From JAXGXJ01 sp050943595 (GTDB taxonomy: Bacteria > Actinomycetota > Thermoleophilia > RBG-16-64-13): DNA of 64,000 bases. The first letter of the stretch is position 1, and each line of letters opens with the position of its first letter. The position numbers were made by a program, and so were the translations under genes. The stretch lies in the NCBI GenBank assembly GCA_050943595.1, contig JBMNPM010000002.1:62001-126000 (forward strand). Direction: 5' to 3'. Below, one piece after another: positions 9,597 through 21,360 of this stretch. Under the pieces are notes generated by a model, which saw only the letters and a list, made by a program, of their open reading frames with translations, made no database searches and was not told the origin of the DNA.

Positions 9597-10655
9597 ATGC
9601 ATGATATAGCCGCACTTCTAGCCAAATTCTCTAACGCCCACGGCCTATCAGGCTATGAGGACGAGGTCGCCGCCCTTCTGCGCGACGAACTCGATCCGCT
9701 GGTAGATGAGGTGCGTACCGACACCATGGGCAACGTCATCGGGGTCCGCGCCGGCGACGGTCCTACAGTCATGGTGGCCGCCCACATGGACGAGATCGGA
9801 CTCATGGTCTCACACATCGACAAGGAAGGCTTCCTTCGCGTGGTGCCGGTAGGCGGCTGGTTCGATCAGACCATCCTCAGCCAGCGCGTCGTCATCCGCA
9901 CGCGCACCGGCAACACGGTGACCGGAGTGATAGGCGCCCGTCCGCCGCATATCATGAACGCCGAAGACCGCAAGAAGGTGGTCAAGCTGAGAGAGATGTT
10001 TGTCGATTGCGGGGCCTCTTCAGCTGAAGAAGCCGAGGCAATGGGGGTAGAGATCGGCTCTCCTATCACCATCGACCGCACTTTCAGACGTCTTGGCAGA
10101 GATCTGGTGACCGGCAAGGCTCTCGACAACCGGGCCGGTGTGACGATGATGGTCGCCGCCCTCCGCAGCCTGCGCAACCAAGAGGTACACGCCACCATCC
10201 AAGCGGTGGGCACCGTGCAGGAAGAAGTGGGGCTCAAGGGAGCACGTACCAGCGCCTACGGACTGATCCCTGACGTAGCCATCGCGACCGACGTCACCAT
10301 CCCAGGAGACCATCCGGGCGTCACTCAGAGCGACGTGCATGTGGTGACGGGCCGGGGCCCGGCTATCACCGTCCTGGATGCCGGAGGCCGGGGTATCATC
10401 GCGCGCCCACCGGTACTGCGTTGGCTACGCGAATCCGCCGAACAGAGCGACATCCCCTACCAACTCGACGTAGGTAACGGCGGCACCACCGACGCCAGCG
10501 CCATCAACATCACGAAGACGGGTATCCCCTGCACGGTCCTCAGTGTGCCGGCACGCTACATCCACTCACCGGTGGAGGTCCTGTCACTCACCGACCTCAC
10601 CAACGGTGCCAAACTCATCGCGGCAGCCATCCTGAGCGCTCACCGGCACTTCTAG
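9597..10655 (+). CDS. M42 family metallo-aminopeptidase
   Basis: M42 (glutamyl aminopeptidase/endoglucanase-M-like) peptidase, about 352 residues from ATG 9597. These are cytosolic dodecameric di-metal aminopeptidases that trim peptides. Ligand and catalytic motifs are visible in order: AAHMDEIG (first metal His/Asp), GKALDNRAG (bridging Asp), QEEVGLKG (catalytic Glu pair), AIATDVT (metal Asp) and the final ARYIHSP (His). A TTG at 9585 is an alternative start. It follows the dehydrogenase by 26 bp and converges on hflX with a 4-bp overlap. The role in the fatty-acid operon, if any, is unknown. Confidence 0.9.
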   Translation: MHDIAALLAKFSNAHGLSGYEDEVAALLRDELDPLVDEVRTDTMGNVIGVRAGDGPTVMVAAHMDEIGLMVSHIDKEGFLRVVPVGGWFDQTILSQRVVIRTRTGNTVTGVIGARPPHIMNAEDRKKVVKLREMFVDCGASSAEEAEAMGVEIGSPITIDRTFRRLGRDLVTGKALDNRAGVTMMVAALRSLRNQEVHATIQAVGTVQEEVGLKGARTSAYGLIPDVAIATDVTIPGDHPGVTQSDVHVVTGRGPAITVLDAGGRGIIARPPVLRWLRESAEQSDIPYQLDVGNGGTTDASAINITKTGIPCTVLSVPARYIHSPVEVLSLTDLTNGAKLIAAAILSAHRHF

Positions 10656-11967
10656 ATAGAGTCCCCCGGCCGGAGCCGGGCCTGCTGCCAGGCTTCGGCT
10701 ACGCCGTACAGTTCGTCGGCCAGCGACGGTGGCACACGTCCCGTGACCCGCACGTCTTCGTCACGGTAGTCGAAGGTCACGGAGCCCCTCTCCCGAACGC
10801 GGGCAAGAAGCTCGCCGGCTGAATAGGGCAGGCCGACATCGACCTGCGTCCATAGATCGGATAGCACAGTGGCCAGACGGGTCCGCAATTCTTCGATTCC
10901 CTCGCCGGTAAGCGCAGAGGCCTTCACCACCTGCTGGTCGTGACGGGAAAGGACGCCTACCGGGACGGCCTCGTCCACTGCCAAGACGTCGATCTTGTTG
11001 AGCACCACCACCCGCGGCTTGTGCCCAGCCCCCAGCTCATCCAAAACCGTTTGCACGGTGCGACGATGCTCAGCCGCGTGCCGGTCGGCCAGGTCCACGA
11101 CCTCCACCAAGGCATCAGCACGCACGACCTCCTCCAAGGTAGCCCGGAAGGCCTCAACCAGTTGGTGGGGGAGTTTATGAATGAACCCCACCGTATCGCT
11201 CACGATGACCATCTGACCCTCGGCCAGACGCACCCGGCGGGTGGTTGGGTCGAGGGTGGCGAAGAGCATGTCCTTAGCGGCGGCCGCCTCCTCGCCCACC
11301 AGCGCGTTCAGCAGGGTCGACTTCCCGGCGTTGGTGTAGCCCACGATGGATACAGTGGGCAGGAGGCGCCGTCCTCGCGCTCGGGCGGCCGTCTCGCGCC
11401 GCCGGCCGACCGCCGCCACCTTCTCCCGAGTCTTCTTTATGCGCTGCCTGATAACCCGGCGATCTGTCTCCAACTGAGTCTCGCCGGGCCCCCGGGTGCC
11501 GATACCGCCCCCGGTGCGGGACAGGTGGGTCCACAGTCGAGTCAGGCGAGGAAGTTGGTACTCGAGTTGAGCCAGTTCGACTTGAATACGGCCCTCGTGC
11601 GTCTGCGCCCGCTGGGCGAAGATATCAAGTATAACTCCGCTACGATCGATGACTTTCACGTCGAGGATCTCCTCCAGCGAACGTTGCTGCTTCGGAGAGA
11701 GCTCATCGTCCGCCACCAGGAGCTCGAAGCCGGTGGCCCCCTTGGCCGCCTTGAGCTCTTCGGTCTTGCCCTTACCCAAGTACCAGAGCGGGTGAACCGC
11801 ATCTCGCCGTTGGGCCATGCTCCCCACTACAGTCGCACCTGCCGTCTCCACCAGAGCGGCCAGTTCCCCTAGAGACTCCTCCGCACTCCAGCCGGCATTA
11901 CCGCCCGTATCGACGGCCACCAGAAAAGCCCTCTCCTGTTGCCGGCCGGTCGTCTCAGGAAACGTGC

Positions 11968-11971
<4 letters not shown>
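10652..11971 (-). CDS. hflX: GTPase HflX
   Basis: HflX, 439 residues, a ribosome-associated GTPase that splits stalled ribosomes under stress. An N-terminal HflX domain carries GKGKTEELKA and FELLVADDELSPKQQ; a long coiled linker with the conserved GTRGPGETQLETDRR follows. The G domain has Walker A GYTNAGKST, switch and G3 VSDTVGFI, and NKID (G4). The ATG at 11971 overlaps the uvrA stop by 4 bp, so it is the second gene of a uvrA-hflX operon. Confidence 0.95.
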
Positions 11972-14844
<2,873 letters not shown>

Positions 14845-14852
14845 ACACGTGG

Positions 14853-14858
14853 ATTGTA
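14853..14858 (-). promoter_or_regulatory. Candidate -10 box for a leaderless uvrA transcript
   Basis: TACAAT on the minus strand ends 8 bases before the uvrA ATG, so transcription would start within a base or two of the start codon. No Shine-Dalgarno lies between. No clear -35 hexamer is visible. The call rests on position and on the lack of a ribosome-binding site. Confidence 0.35.
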
Positions 14859-14957
14859 CCAGCCGGGAAGCTACACCCCGGCATGAGCCCAGATGCAAGG
14901 ACGGCATAATTCACGAGGCCCTCAGGGCACGCTGGCAGACACGAGAAGTCTCTCCTG

Positions 14958-15308
14958 CTAGAGTCCGAGGAGAAGCCGCAGATTCTCCTCCAGCAAAGCC
15001 AAGTCGTTGTCGCCAAGACGACCAAGGACCTGAACCACACGAGTCGCGTCGACCGGACCCACCTGACCGATGAGAAGCACTGAATCGGCCGTCAACCCGT
15101 TTGAGCCATCGGGGTGAATGAGGACTGAGCATGAGAACTTCATGGCCAATAGATTGGTAGTCGCGGGGACTACCACCACGACTGAAGGCGGCTCTCGGTG
15201 CGCGTCCGCCTGTACAACAACGGCGGGACGTGGTCCTTGCTGCACACGCGTAGGTGCCGCAGGGTCGGGAGGTGGCAGCCGAACGTAGACAACATCGCCG
15301 CGCCGCAT
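14958..15308 (-). CDS. MazF/PemK-family toxin-like protein
   Basis: A 116-residue protein of the PemK/MazF family, typically sequence-specific mRNA endoribonucleases of toxin-antitoxin systems. The N-terminus MRRGDVVYVRLPPPD is followed by QGPRPAVVVQAD (the conserved GxRPxVVV strand), VVPATTN, and a late DSVLLIGQVGPVD strand like the usual Q(V/I)RxxD region. It starts 4 bp after an unrecognised 98-residue gene. No AbrB, RHH or Phd-type antitoxin is recognisable next to it. It is the last gene of a short minus-strand cassette between uvrA and tRNA-Ala. Confidence 0.75.
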   Translation of the reverse strand: MRRGDVVYVRLPPPDPAAPTRVQQGPRPAVVVQADAHREPPSVVVVVPATTNLLAMKFSCSVLIHPDGSNGLTADSVLLIGQVGPVDATRVVQVLGRLGDNDLALLEENLRLLLGL

Positions 15309-15312
15309 CGTG

Positions 15313-15609
15313 CTAGAAGTCGGGTCCTAGCAGCGTGAAGGCTTCATCTCTAGCGGCTCGCCACTGCCCCAACTCGGTCTCCAACACCAGCTCGGAAGCA
15401 CTCCGGAAGCCAGCACTTGATGTCACGTAGTAGCCGCGCTCCGTGCCGACGACACAGCGGTTTGCGAGCACAGCGAGTACATAGTGTGCCGCAGGTGGTT
15501 GCCCCCACGAGTCGGCTTCATATCCAAGCTTCTTGCCAGATGTCACATAGGTGACAGGGCTGGAAACCGGAGGCGCCACATCTGTTCGGACGGTCGAGGT
15601 CACCGCCAT
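15313..15609 (-). CDS. Unrecognised 98-residue protein upstream of MazF-like gene
   Basis: I do not recognise this protein. It has 98 residues, with no membrane segment, zinc-ribbon cysteines or obvious DNA-binding helix-turn-helix. The middle is strand-rich (AHYVLAVLANRCVVGTERGY) and the C-terminus is acidic and helical (SELVLETELGQWRAARDEAF). It overlaps the upstream gene by 10 bp and precedes the MazF-like gene by 3 bp, so the genes are almost certainly co-transcribed. Position and size suit an antitoxin, but that is only context. Confidence 0.6.
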   Translation of the reverse strand: MAVTSTVRTDVAPPVSSPVTYVTSGKKLGYEADSWGQPPAAHYVLAVLANRCVVGTERGYYVTSSAGFRSASELVLETELGQWRAARDEAFTLLGPDF

Positions 15610-16310
15610 CCCTCCTGACTATTGCCCGCCGCGAAGAGCAGGCCGGGCCCTTTGGTAAAATCGTACACATGGTCTAGTAACTCCATTGGGTGCATTCTCT
15701 CACCCGGAGTCTGTGGCTTCTGCCACAGAAACTGCGTCTCTAGGAACAGCTTGCTTGAGTCCCTTAGAAACGATTCCACCTTGAACTCAATCTGGCACTC
15801 ATAGTCCGCTGTTGATGGCATCACCAATCGAACACCACCACCGAGAACCGGCCGCCCTAGACCGGCCAGCGCGGACTCCCGCTGCCCAAGACGCTCCTCC
15901 CATAGGTACTGAAACGCGTGCTTGTCGGTGGTCGGGAACAGAAACCTCATTGTCGCATCCCGCGCGATTACCTGTTGAGACAGGTGCCAGGTGTCCTCAT
16001 ACGCTGCAACTACCTCGTCGAACTCCTTCTTGACCATTTCAAAGGTGTATTGAGGTCTATCTGCAAGAATCAGCAGTTGACCAAGTGACGCGCCGGGTTG
16101 GGTCATCACCTGGACCTGGAGTGGGCTGCCACCTGTACGCAGGTAGAGCAACGTTGCACCCTCACGCCGCGTCTGGTCGATATCAACCTGCCGCTGAAGC
16201 AGGTGGCTATGGAAGCCTATCTGCTTGTCTTGACTCAGGTCCGCGGCAGGACTGAATACGAAGTTCACGCCAGCGAAGACAGGCTGGCAGTCGTCCTCTA
16301 GGATACCCAT
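15600..16310 (-). CDS. Unrecognised ~236-residue protein in toxin cassette
   Basis: No family recognised with confidence. The likely start is ATG 16310 (MGILEDDCQPVFAGVNFVFS), which has AATCGGAGGA about 9 bases upstream; an earlier in-frame start at 16385 lacks this. The protein is mixed alpha/beta, about 236 residues, without signal peptide or membrane segments. It ends in the frame shared with the start of the 98-residue gene (10-bp overlap). Its outline (strand, long helix, strand-rich half) recalls sporadically distributed accessory proteins, but I do not assign one. It is the upstream partner in the MazF-type cassette. Confidence 0.6.
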   Translation of the reverse strand: MGILEDDCQPVFAGVNFVFSPAADLSQDKQIGFHSHLLQRQVDIDQTRREGATLLYLRTGGSPLQVQVMTQPGASLGQLLILADRPQYTFEMVKKEFDEVVAAYEDTWHLSQQVIARDATMRFLFPTTDKHAFQYLWEERLGQRESALAGLGRPVLGGGVRLVMPSTADYECQIEFKVESFLRDSSKLFLETQFLWQKPQTPGERMHPMELLDHVYDFTKGPGLLFAAGNSQEGWR

Positions 16311-16486
16311 GCCGGTTTTCCTCCGATTTGGTCGAACGTCCCGACTCCAGCAACCTGGACGGCGATGGCCTCCAACCATGGCCAAGCCTTGTTTAGACGT
16401 TGCCCCAACATCATGCGCACTAAAGTCGTCAGATTACCGCAAAGAAGGCATGCCCGTGAGCGGCATTCGCCTCCTCTAGCCCACAC
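16298..16486 (-). CDS. Possible small protein at head of toxin cassette
   Basis: A 62-codon reading frame that ends overlapping the ATG of the ~236-residue gene by 13 bases, the pattern of translational coupling. The translation has a plausible helix (LTTLVRMMLGQRLNKAWPWL) and a tail ending GGKPAWVS. No Shine-Dalgarno is obvious and GTG 16486 or internal ATGs could be the start. It may be a real small gene, a remnant, or chance. Confidence 0.3.
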   Translation of the reverse strand: MWARGGECRSRACLLCGNLTTLVRMMLGQRLNKAWPWLEAIAVQVAGVGTFDQIGGKPAWVS

Positions 16487-16807
16487 TAGTGTATCGATCC
16501 GGGAGAGGCAAGGGCATGAGCGTCCCTACTCGCTGTCGAACGCCGCGTAATTCCCCAGGCCCAACGCCAACTAATTCCCCACCCGATCTCGCCTGTCAGT
16601 TCTCAAGTCGCCGACAATCTTCGGGCTGCGCTGGATCTGACGATGGACTGCACCTTGGCCTACAAAGTAGCGCCCGGAGATGACCCCACCGTTCGATACG
16701 TTCTGCGAACCGGAACTGCGAGAGCTGCTGGCGGCCGACTCCACCGCGTCACCCCAAGCAAAGAAGTCGAATCGGCGTCATCCGGCTGACATCAGCCCAC
16801 TATACGA
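16487..16807. other. Non-coding stretch between toxin cassette and tRNA-Ala
   Basis: No supported gene. It contains a spaced direct repeat of TAATTCCCCA around 16549-16580. No integrase gene, insertion-sequence terminal repeat or duplicated tRNA 3' end was seen, although the cassette beside a tRNA is a typical integration setting. Confidence 0.45.
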
Positions 16808-16834
16808 CGAAGACCGCCTTAAAGACGGTCTTCG
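16808..16834 (-). terminator. Perfect 9-bp inverted repeat after tRNA-Ala
   Basis: CGAAGACCG, a 9-base loop, then CGGTCTTCG. It lies 12 bases beyond the 3' end of the tRNA-Ala gene in its direction of transcription. There is no U-tract, so it may be a processing or Rho-assisted termination hairpin rather than a classical intrinsic terminator. Confidence 0.45.
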
Positions 16835-16846
16835 TGAGCCGGAATA

Positions 16847-16919
16847 TGGAGGTAAGGGGACTCGAACCCCTGGCCTCAACGCTGCCAGCGTCGCGCTCTC
16901 CCAGCTGAGCTATACCCCC
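16847..16919 (-). tRNA. tRNA-Ala (anticodon GGC)
   Basis: Read on the minus strand: a 73-nt cloverleaf starting GGGGGTATAGCTCAGCTGGG. The acceptor stem pairs GGGGGTA with TACCTCC (one G-U), and the discriminator base is A. The anticodon loop is CT-GGC-AG and the T arm contains GGTTCGAGTCC. CCA is not encoded. It sits between the toxin cassette and rsfS. Confidence 0.95.
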
Positions 16920-17024
16920 ACGACGAGCGACGTTAGATTATAGCCGCCCTACCTCATCCATGCAAGGGTCGAATAAACGGCTGAGCGCCTCATACGTGAG
17001 AACAGCAGCCGATAATGGCAGCCG

Positions 17025-17453
17025 TCACTCCACCGTCTCGACCGGTGCCTGCCTCCACAGCACGTCCAGGCGATAGAACTCCCTCGCCTCGGGCACGAAG
17101 ATGTGCACGATGAAGTCGAGGTAGTCCATGAGAATCCACTCTCCCCCCGCGCTCCCCTCCACACCGGCGGGAAGAAGCCCGAACTCCTGTTTCAGCTTGT
17201 GACCGATCTCCTCTGAGATACGCCGCGTGAGTCGCGTGTTGCGGCCGCTGCACAGGACCAGGTAGTCGGTGTAGCTTACCAACTCATGCATGTCGAGGAC
17301 CTTGACCTCTTCGGCCTTCACGGCCACGGCGGCCTGTGCGGCACACACGGCGCGCGCATGAACCTGCTCCAGGTCCACCGCGGTCCCCGCCTGGGCCGGC
17401 CTGGAACGATTAGACAGACTTTCTAGGTCGGGGACACGTATCTCGTCAACCAT
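17025..17453 (-). CDS. rsfS: Ribosomal silencing factor RsfS
   Basis: RsfS/Iojap family, 142 residues. It binds ribosomal protein uL14 and blocks subunit joining when nutrients are scarce. The core is recognisable: KAEEVKVLDMHELVSYTDYL followed by VLCSGRNTRLTRRISEEIG, then GGEWILMDYLDFIVHIF and a terminal AREFYRLDVLW. The N-terminal ~25 residues are extra. It starts 9 bp after the guaA stop. The common nadD-rsfS linkage is not seen. Confidence 0.92.
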   Translation of the reverse strand: MVDEIRVPDLESLSNRSRPAQAGTAVDLEQVHARAVCAAQAAVAVKAEEVKVLDMHELVSYTDYLVLCSGRNTRLTRRISEEIGHKLKQEFGLLPAGVEGSAGGEWILMDYLDFIVHIFVPEAREFYRLDVLWRQAPVETVE

Positions 17454-17462
17454 GAGTCTCTT

Positions 17463-19025
17463 CTACTCCCATTCGATGGTGGAAGGCGGCTTACTGGAGA
17501 TATCGAGGGCCACGCGGTTCACTCCGGGGACCTCGTTGATGATCCTCTGCGAAATGCGTTCCAGTAACTCGTACGGCAACCGAGCCCAATCGGCAGTCAT
17601 AGCATCGTCGGACGTGACGGCGCGGATGACTATAGGGTAAGCGTAAGTGCGTTCGTCACCCATCACACCCACGCTGCGGATGGCGGGCAGAACCGCGAAT
17701 GACTGCCACAGGTCGCGATAGAGACCGGCCTGCCTGACCTCCTCGAGGAGGATGGCGTCGGCATCCCGAAGAATGTGCAGCCGCTCCTCGGTGACTTCTC
17801 CGATGATGCGTATGGCCAACCCCGGTCCCGGAAAAGGTTGTCTCCAGACGATATTCTGAGGAAGACCCAGCTCCTCCCCTACGACGCGGACCTCGTCTTT
17901 AAACAGCATGCGCAGAGGTTCCACGAGCTCGAAATCCATATCCTCGGGAAGTCCGCCTACGTTGTGGTGCGACTTGATCTTGGCCGCCTCGCCGGTACCC
18001 GATTCGATAACATCGGGATAGAGCGTGCCCTGGACAAGGAACCTGACCTTGCCCAACCGGCGGGCCTCTTCTTCGAAGGTGTGGATAAACTCCTCACCGA
18101 TGATCTTGCGCTTGCGCTCCGGATCGGTCACGCCGGCCAGTTTGTCGAGAAACCGTCGTTGAGCCCGTACGTGCACCAGGGGAACGCGGAAGTGGCGCCG
18201 GAAGGTGCTCTCAACGTCCTCGCCCTCGTTCTTGCGCATAAAACCATGGTCGACGAAGATACAGGTCAACTGATCCCCCACGGCCTTGTACGTGAGCAGA
18301 GCAGCCACCGCCGAATCGACGCCACCCGAAAGGCCGCACACTACCCTCTCGCTCCCCACCTGTGCACGGATACGTGAGACGGCTTCCTCAATGATCGATA
18401 CCGGCGTCCACGTAGGTGCGATGTCACAAATGGTGTAGAGAAAGTTCTGTAAGACCCCCTGCCCGTAGACACTGTGCCGAACCTCGGGGTGAAACTGGGT
18501 TCCGTACAGCCCGGCCACCGGGTCCTCCATGGCCGCCACAGGCATCCCCGCACTCTGCGCCACAGAACGGAAACCGGGCGGTAGTTCCACTACCGAGTCA
18601 CCGTGGCTCATCCAACAGGACATCTCCGTGGGCAGATCTTTGAACAAGGGGCTTTCCCCATCGACCTCGATGGCTGTGCCGCCGTATTCAGCCGCTTCGG
18701 TACGCGCCACTCGTCCACCGAGCAGTTTGGCCATCACCTGCAGCCCATAACAGATACCGAGGACCGGGATTCCCAGTCTGAACACCCCCGGATCGACTGT
18801 AGGGGCATCAGGGTCATTCACGCTCCGAGGCCCACCCGACAGGATCAACCCCGCCGGCTTGGCAGCTTCGATATCGGCCAAAGGGGTCGAACAGGGTATC
18901 AGCTCAGAGTAGACCCGGCACTCCCTGACCCTACGGGCTATCAGTTGCGCATATTGGGCTCCGAAGTCGAGAACCAGTACCTTCGCATAGGCATCTCCTT
19001 CAGCTTTCAGCAGACACCTCCTCAA
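17463..19025 (-). CDS. guaA: GMP synthase (glutamine-hydrolysing)
   Basis: GuaA makes GMP from XMP using glutamine and ATP. The N-terminal class I amidotransferase domain (VLVLDFGAQYAQLIARRV, oxyanion LSGGPRSV, nucleophile in GICYGLQ, late His/Glu in FHPEV) is followed by the ATP-pyrophosphatase P-loop GLSGGVDS and the C-terminal dimerisation domain ending KPPSTIEWE. The start is uncertain: TTG 19025 gives about 520 residues and overlaps the pfkB-family stop. A perfectly placed ATG with AAGGAG upstream (near 18989) lies one base out of frame. ATG 19055 is another option. Confidence 0.93.
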   Translation of the reverse strand: MRRCLLKAEGDAYAKVLVLDFGAQYAQLIARRVRECRVYSELIPCSTPLADIEAAKPAGLILSGGPRSVNDPDAPTVDPGVFRLGIPVLGICYGLQVMAKLLGGRVARTEAAEYGGTAIEVDGESPLFKDLPTEMSCWMSHGDSVVELPPGFRSVAQSAGMPVAAMEDPVAGLYGTQFHPEVRHSVYGQGVLQNFLYTICDIAPTWTPVSIIEEAVSRIRAQVGSERVVCGLSGGVDSAVAALLTYKAVGDQLTCIFVDHGFMRKNEGEDVESTFRRHFRVPLVHVRAQRRFLDKLAGVTDPERKRKIIGEEFIHTFEEEARRLGKVRFLVQGTLYPDVIESGTGEAAKIKSHHNVGGLPEDMDFELVEPLRMLFKDEVRVVGEELGLPQNIVWRQPFPGPGLAIRIIGEVTEERLHILRDADAILLEEVRQAGLYRDLWQSFAVLPAIRSVGVMGDERTYAYPIVIRAVTSDDAMTADWARLPYELLERISQRIINEVPGVNRVALDISSKPPSTIEWE

Positions 19026-19950
19026 CCTCCACCTTGTTGGCCAGCTCCGCAGCATCAGCTGCTGAGAACACTCCTGCTCCATAACGCACGAGATTGGCCG
19101 CTCCGCAACCCAGACCAAAACGCAGACACTCCTCGGGCGGATCGCCCTCCCGTAGACGCACACAGTAGCCGGCTACCAGAGCATCACCCCAGCCCATAGG
19201 TGACACGACGTCAATTTCTGGGATCCTCCCTATAAAGGACCGGGCACGCTCACCGTCGGCCAGTTGAGCAACACACCCATAGCGAGAGGTTATCGCCACC
19301 GAGCCGCTGCCCATCTCGCGCATGCGCGCTGCCGCCTGCAATTCATCCTGCACGTCGTGAAACTCGTAGCCGATAACCCTCTCCGCATCGACCAATTTGG
19401 GAAAGGCGAAGTCCGGGCCGACCTTGATGCCCAACCTGAGAGGCTCACCGTAGCTGTAAAAGAAGATGGTAATCCGATGACGCTGGAGGTGTTGGATGAT
19501 CCTCGCGTAACAGTCGTCATCGAGACCCCGGGGCAAACTCCCGGCCAGCACCGCTATATCCGCCGCCCTCCCCAGATAATCCAGTTTGTCAAAGAGGAGA
19601 TCCAGATCAGCCGGTCTGATGTCCAACCCGTGCTCGTTGATCTCTGTGACGACGTTGGTAGCCGGATCGATGACCGCCGTGTAGGTACGTGATTCGCCTT
19701 CCACGCGCACGAAGTCGCACAGGACGCCTTCGTTGCTCAGATCGGCCACGATCTGGTCGCCCTTTCTCCCGCCCACGAAGCCGGTCGCTATGACGGGCCG
19801 CCCCAGTGTCTTGACGGCCCGAGCAACGTTGATGCCTTTGCCACCGGGAAGGATGATAGTGTCCGTAGCTCGATGACGAAAACCCACCTGGAAATTGGGC
19901 ACCGTCAGGGTGCGATCGAGCGCAGCGTTGAGAGTGACGGTGAGAATCAT
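19000..19950 (-). CDS. PfkB-family sugar-phosphate kinase (1-phosphofructokinase-like)
   Basis: Ribokinase/PfkB superfamily, 316 residues. It is closest in outline to 1-phosphofructokinase and tagatose-6-phosphate kinase: MILTVTLNAALDRT, GGKGINVARAVKTLG near residues 36-50, and LAGSLPRG. The C-terminal signature normally reading GAGD is PMGWGDALVAG; the catalytic Asp is kept but the anion-hole alanine is tryptophan. No PTS or DeoR regulator is adjacent, unlike fruK operons. It overlaps the start of guaA. The exact substrate is unknown. Confidence 0.8.
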   Translation of the reverse strand: MILTVTLNAALDRTLTVPNFQVGFRHRATDTIILPGGKGINVARAVKTLGRPVIATGFVGGRKGDQIVADLSNEGVLCDFVRVEGESRTYTAVIDPATNVVTEINEHGLDIRPADLDLLFDKLDYLGRAADIAVLAGSLPRGLDDDCYARIIQHLQRHRITIFFYSYGEPLRLGIKVGPDFAFPKLVDAERVIGYEFHDVQDELQAAARMREMGSGSVAITSRYGCVAQLADGERARSFIGRIPEIDVVSPMGWGDALVAGYCVRLREGDPPEECLRFGLGCGAANLVRYGAGVFSAADAAELANKVEVEEVSAES

Positions 19951-19974
19951 GCCTATCGATCGCCCTCTTTCATG

Positions 19975-21276
19975 TCATCCTCCCAGCCAATCAACGATGC
20001 GTCCGCACAAGTAGACGACCTTGGTGCCAAGGGTCGTCTGTGTGTACGAGCGATCGGCCACGATATCCACCGAACCAATCTCATCTCCTCCTACAGTCAG
20101 AACCACCTGCCCGAACGACTCACCATCCTTCACAGGAAGGACCGGATTGCGGTCGATCCTAACGGACACAGTCACTTCATCGTCCCTGCAGACGGTCGCT
20201 TCCACAGTATCCTGCGCAACCAGGCGAACGGGGTCGTCTATTCGATAGGGCTTCTGCGACTCAGCCAAGACCGCCCCCTGTTGAAGGAGGGTCACATGCC
20301 GGCACTGGGCCAACCCGTACTCCAACAGGCCCTCACTCTCCTTCCAACATGTCTCGGACGATAGCTGACCCAGAAGGACACTGATGACCGAAACGCCGTC
20401 TCTGGTCGCCGACCCCACCAAGCAACGTTTAGCCCGTGGCGTATCACCTGTCTTTATGCCCGTAACCCACTCGTCCCGAGTCAGCAACTTGTTGGTATTG
20501 ACCAGCTCGAGCGGTTTCGACCGGCCCGGCAGGACCAGGCTGTAGGCAGAAGTATCGACGATGGCACTAAAACGGGCGTTCTCCATCGCATAACGGGCCA
20601 CTGTAGCCATGTCGGCTGCCGTCGAGTAGTGTCCCGCGGCGTCCAATCCATTGGGAGTGACAAAGTGTGTATCGGCCATGCCCAACTGCTCTGCTTTGGC
20701 GTTCATGCGGGCGGCGAAGGCCTCCACTCCGCCATCCAGGGTCTCAGCCAAAGCCACCGCTGCTCCATTCGAACTCTGTACCAACAACGCGTAGAGCAGT
20801 TGCTCAATGGTGATGACGTCTCCCGGCCTCAGGATGGGCTTCGGCTCATAGGTCCAGCCGGCACTCTCAGACACAGTCACCTGGCGATCCATGGGCAGGT
20901 TTTCCAGGGCCAGAACGGCCGTCATGATCTTCGTCGTGGAGGCCATAGGCCTGCGTACGTGGGCCCGTTGCTCGTAGAGCACCCGCCCGGTCGCGGCGTC
21001 GATCACAATGGCCGACGGCGATGTGATGGAGGGAGGCTGGGGCCGCGCCCCAGCCTCCTCATCGGCCTTCACCGTGAAGATTTCGACCGTCTCACCACTC
21101 CGGTCGAGAGTTGAGGCACCGGCCTGTCCGGCCGGCAGATCATCGGCGAGAGTAAAAGGGACGGTACCGGTGTCACCACACGCCACCCCAGAAGCTATCG
21201 AGACCAGGATGACGGAGATGACTGCCAAGACGAGAACTGGGCCAAGCCACTTACATACCGTTCTCATAGGAATCAT
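19975..21276 (-). CDS. dacA: D-alanyl-D-alanine carboxypeptidase (S11, PBP5-like)
   Basis: S11 peptidase, 433 residues, which trims the terminal D-Ala from peptidoglycan stem peptides outside the membrane. A signal segment at residues 10-33 (GPVLVLAVISVILVSIASG) precedes a low-complexity linker. Active-site motifs are intact: Ser113-Thr-Thr-Lys116, Ser-Ser-Asn near 168-170 and Lys275-Thr-Gly. A C-terminal beta domain follows (EATVCRDDEVTVSVRI), and the end WLGG lacks an obvious amphipathic anchor. It lies upstream of the sugar kinase in the same direction. Confidence 0.92.
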   Translation of the reverse strand: MIPMRTVCKWLGPVLVLAVISVILVSIASGVACGDTGTVPFTLADDLPAGQAGASTLDRSGETVEIFTVKADEEAGARPQPPSITSPSAIVIDAATGRVLYEQRAHVRRPMASTTKIMTAVLALENLPMDRQVTVSESAGWTYEPKPILRPGDVITIEQLLYALLVQSSNGAAVALAETLDGGVEAFAARMNAKAEQLGMADTHFVTPNGLDAAGHYSTAADMATVARYAMENARFSAIVDTSAYSLVLPGRSKPLELVNTNKLLTRDEWVTGIKTGDTPRAKRCLVGSATRDGVSVISVLLGQLSSETCWKESEGLLEYGLAQCRHVTLLQQGAVLAESQKPYRIDDPVRLVAQDTVEATVCRDDEVTVSVRIDRNPVLPVKDGESFGQVVLTVGGDEIGSVDIVADRSYTQTTLGTKVVYLCGRIVDWLGG

Positions 21277-21360
21277 GGCCGGGAGTATAGCATGGGGCCG
21301 GAAGACCTCCGCCCGCCCCTCGGCCTATGTCGGCGGTTGATCCGGGCCCCCCAGAACCGG

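Noticed and set aside
16298..16846. Integrative element with attachment site at tRNA-Ala
   Set aside because: No integrase and no duplicated tRNA 3' end were found near the cassette.
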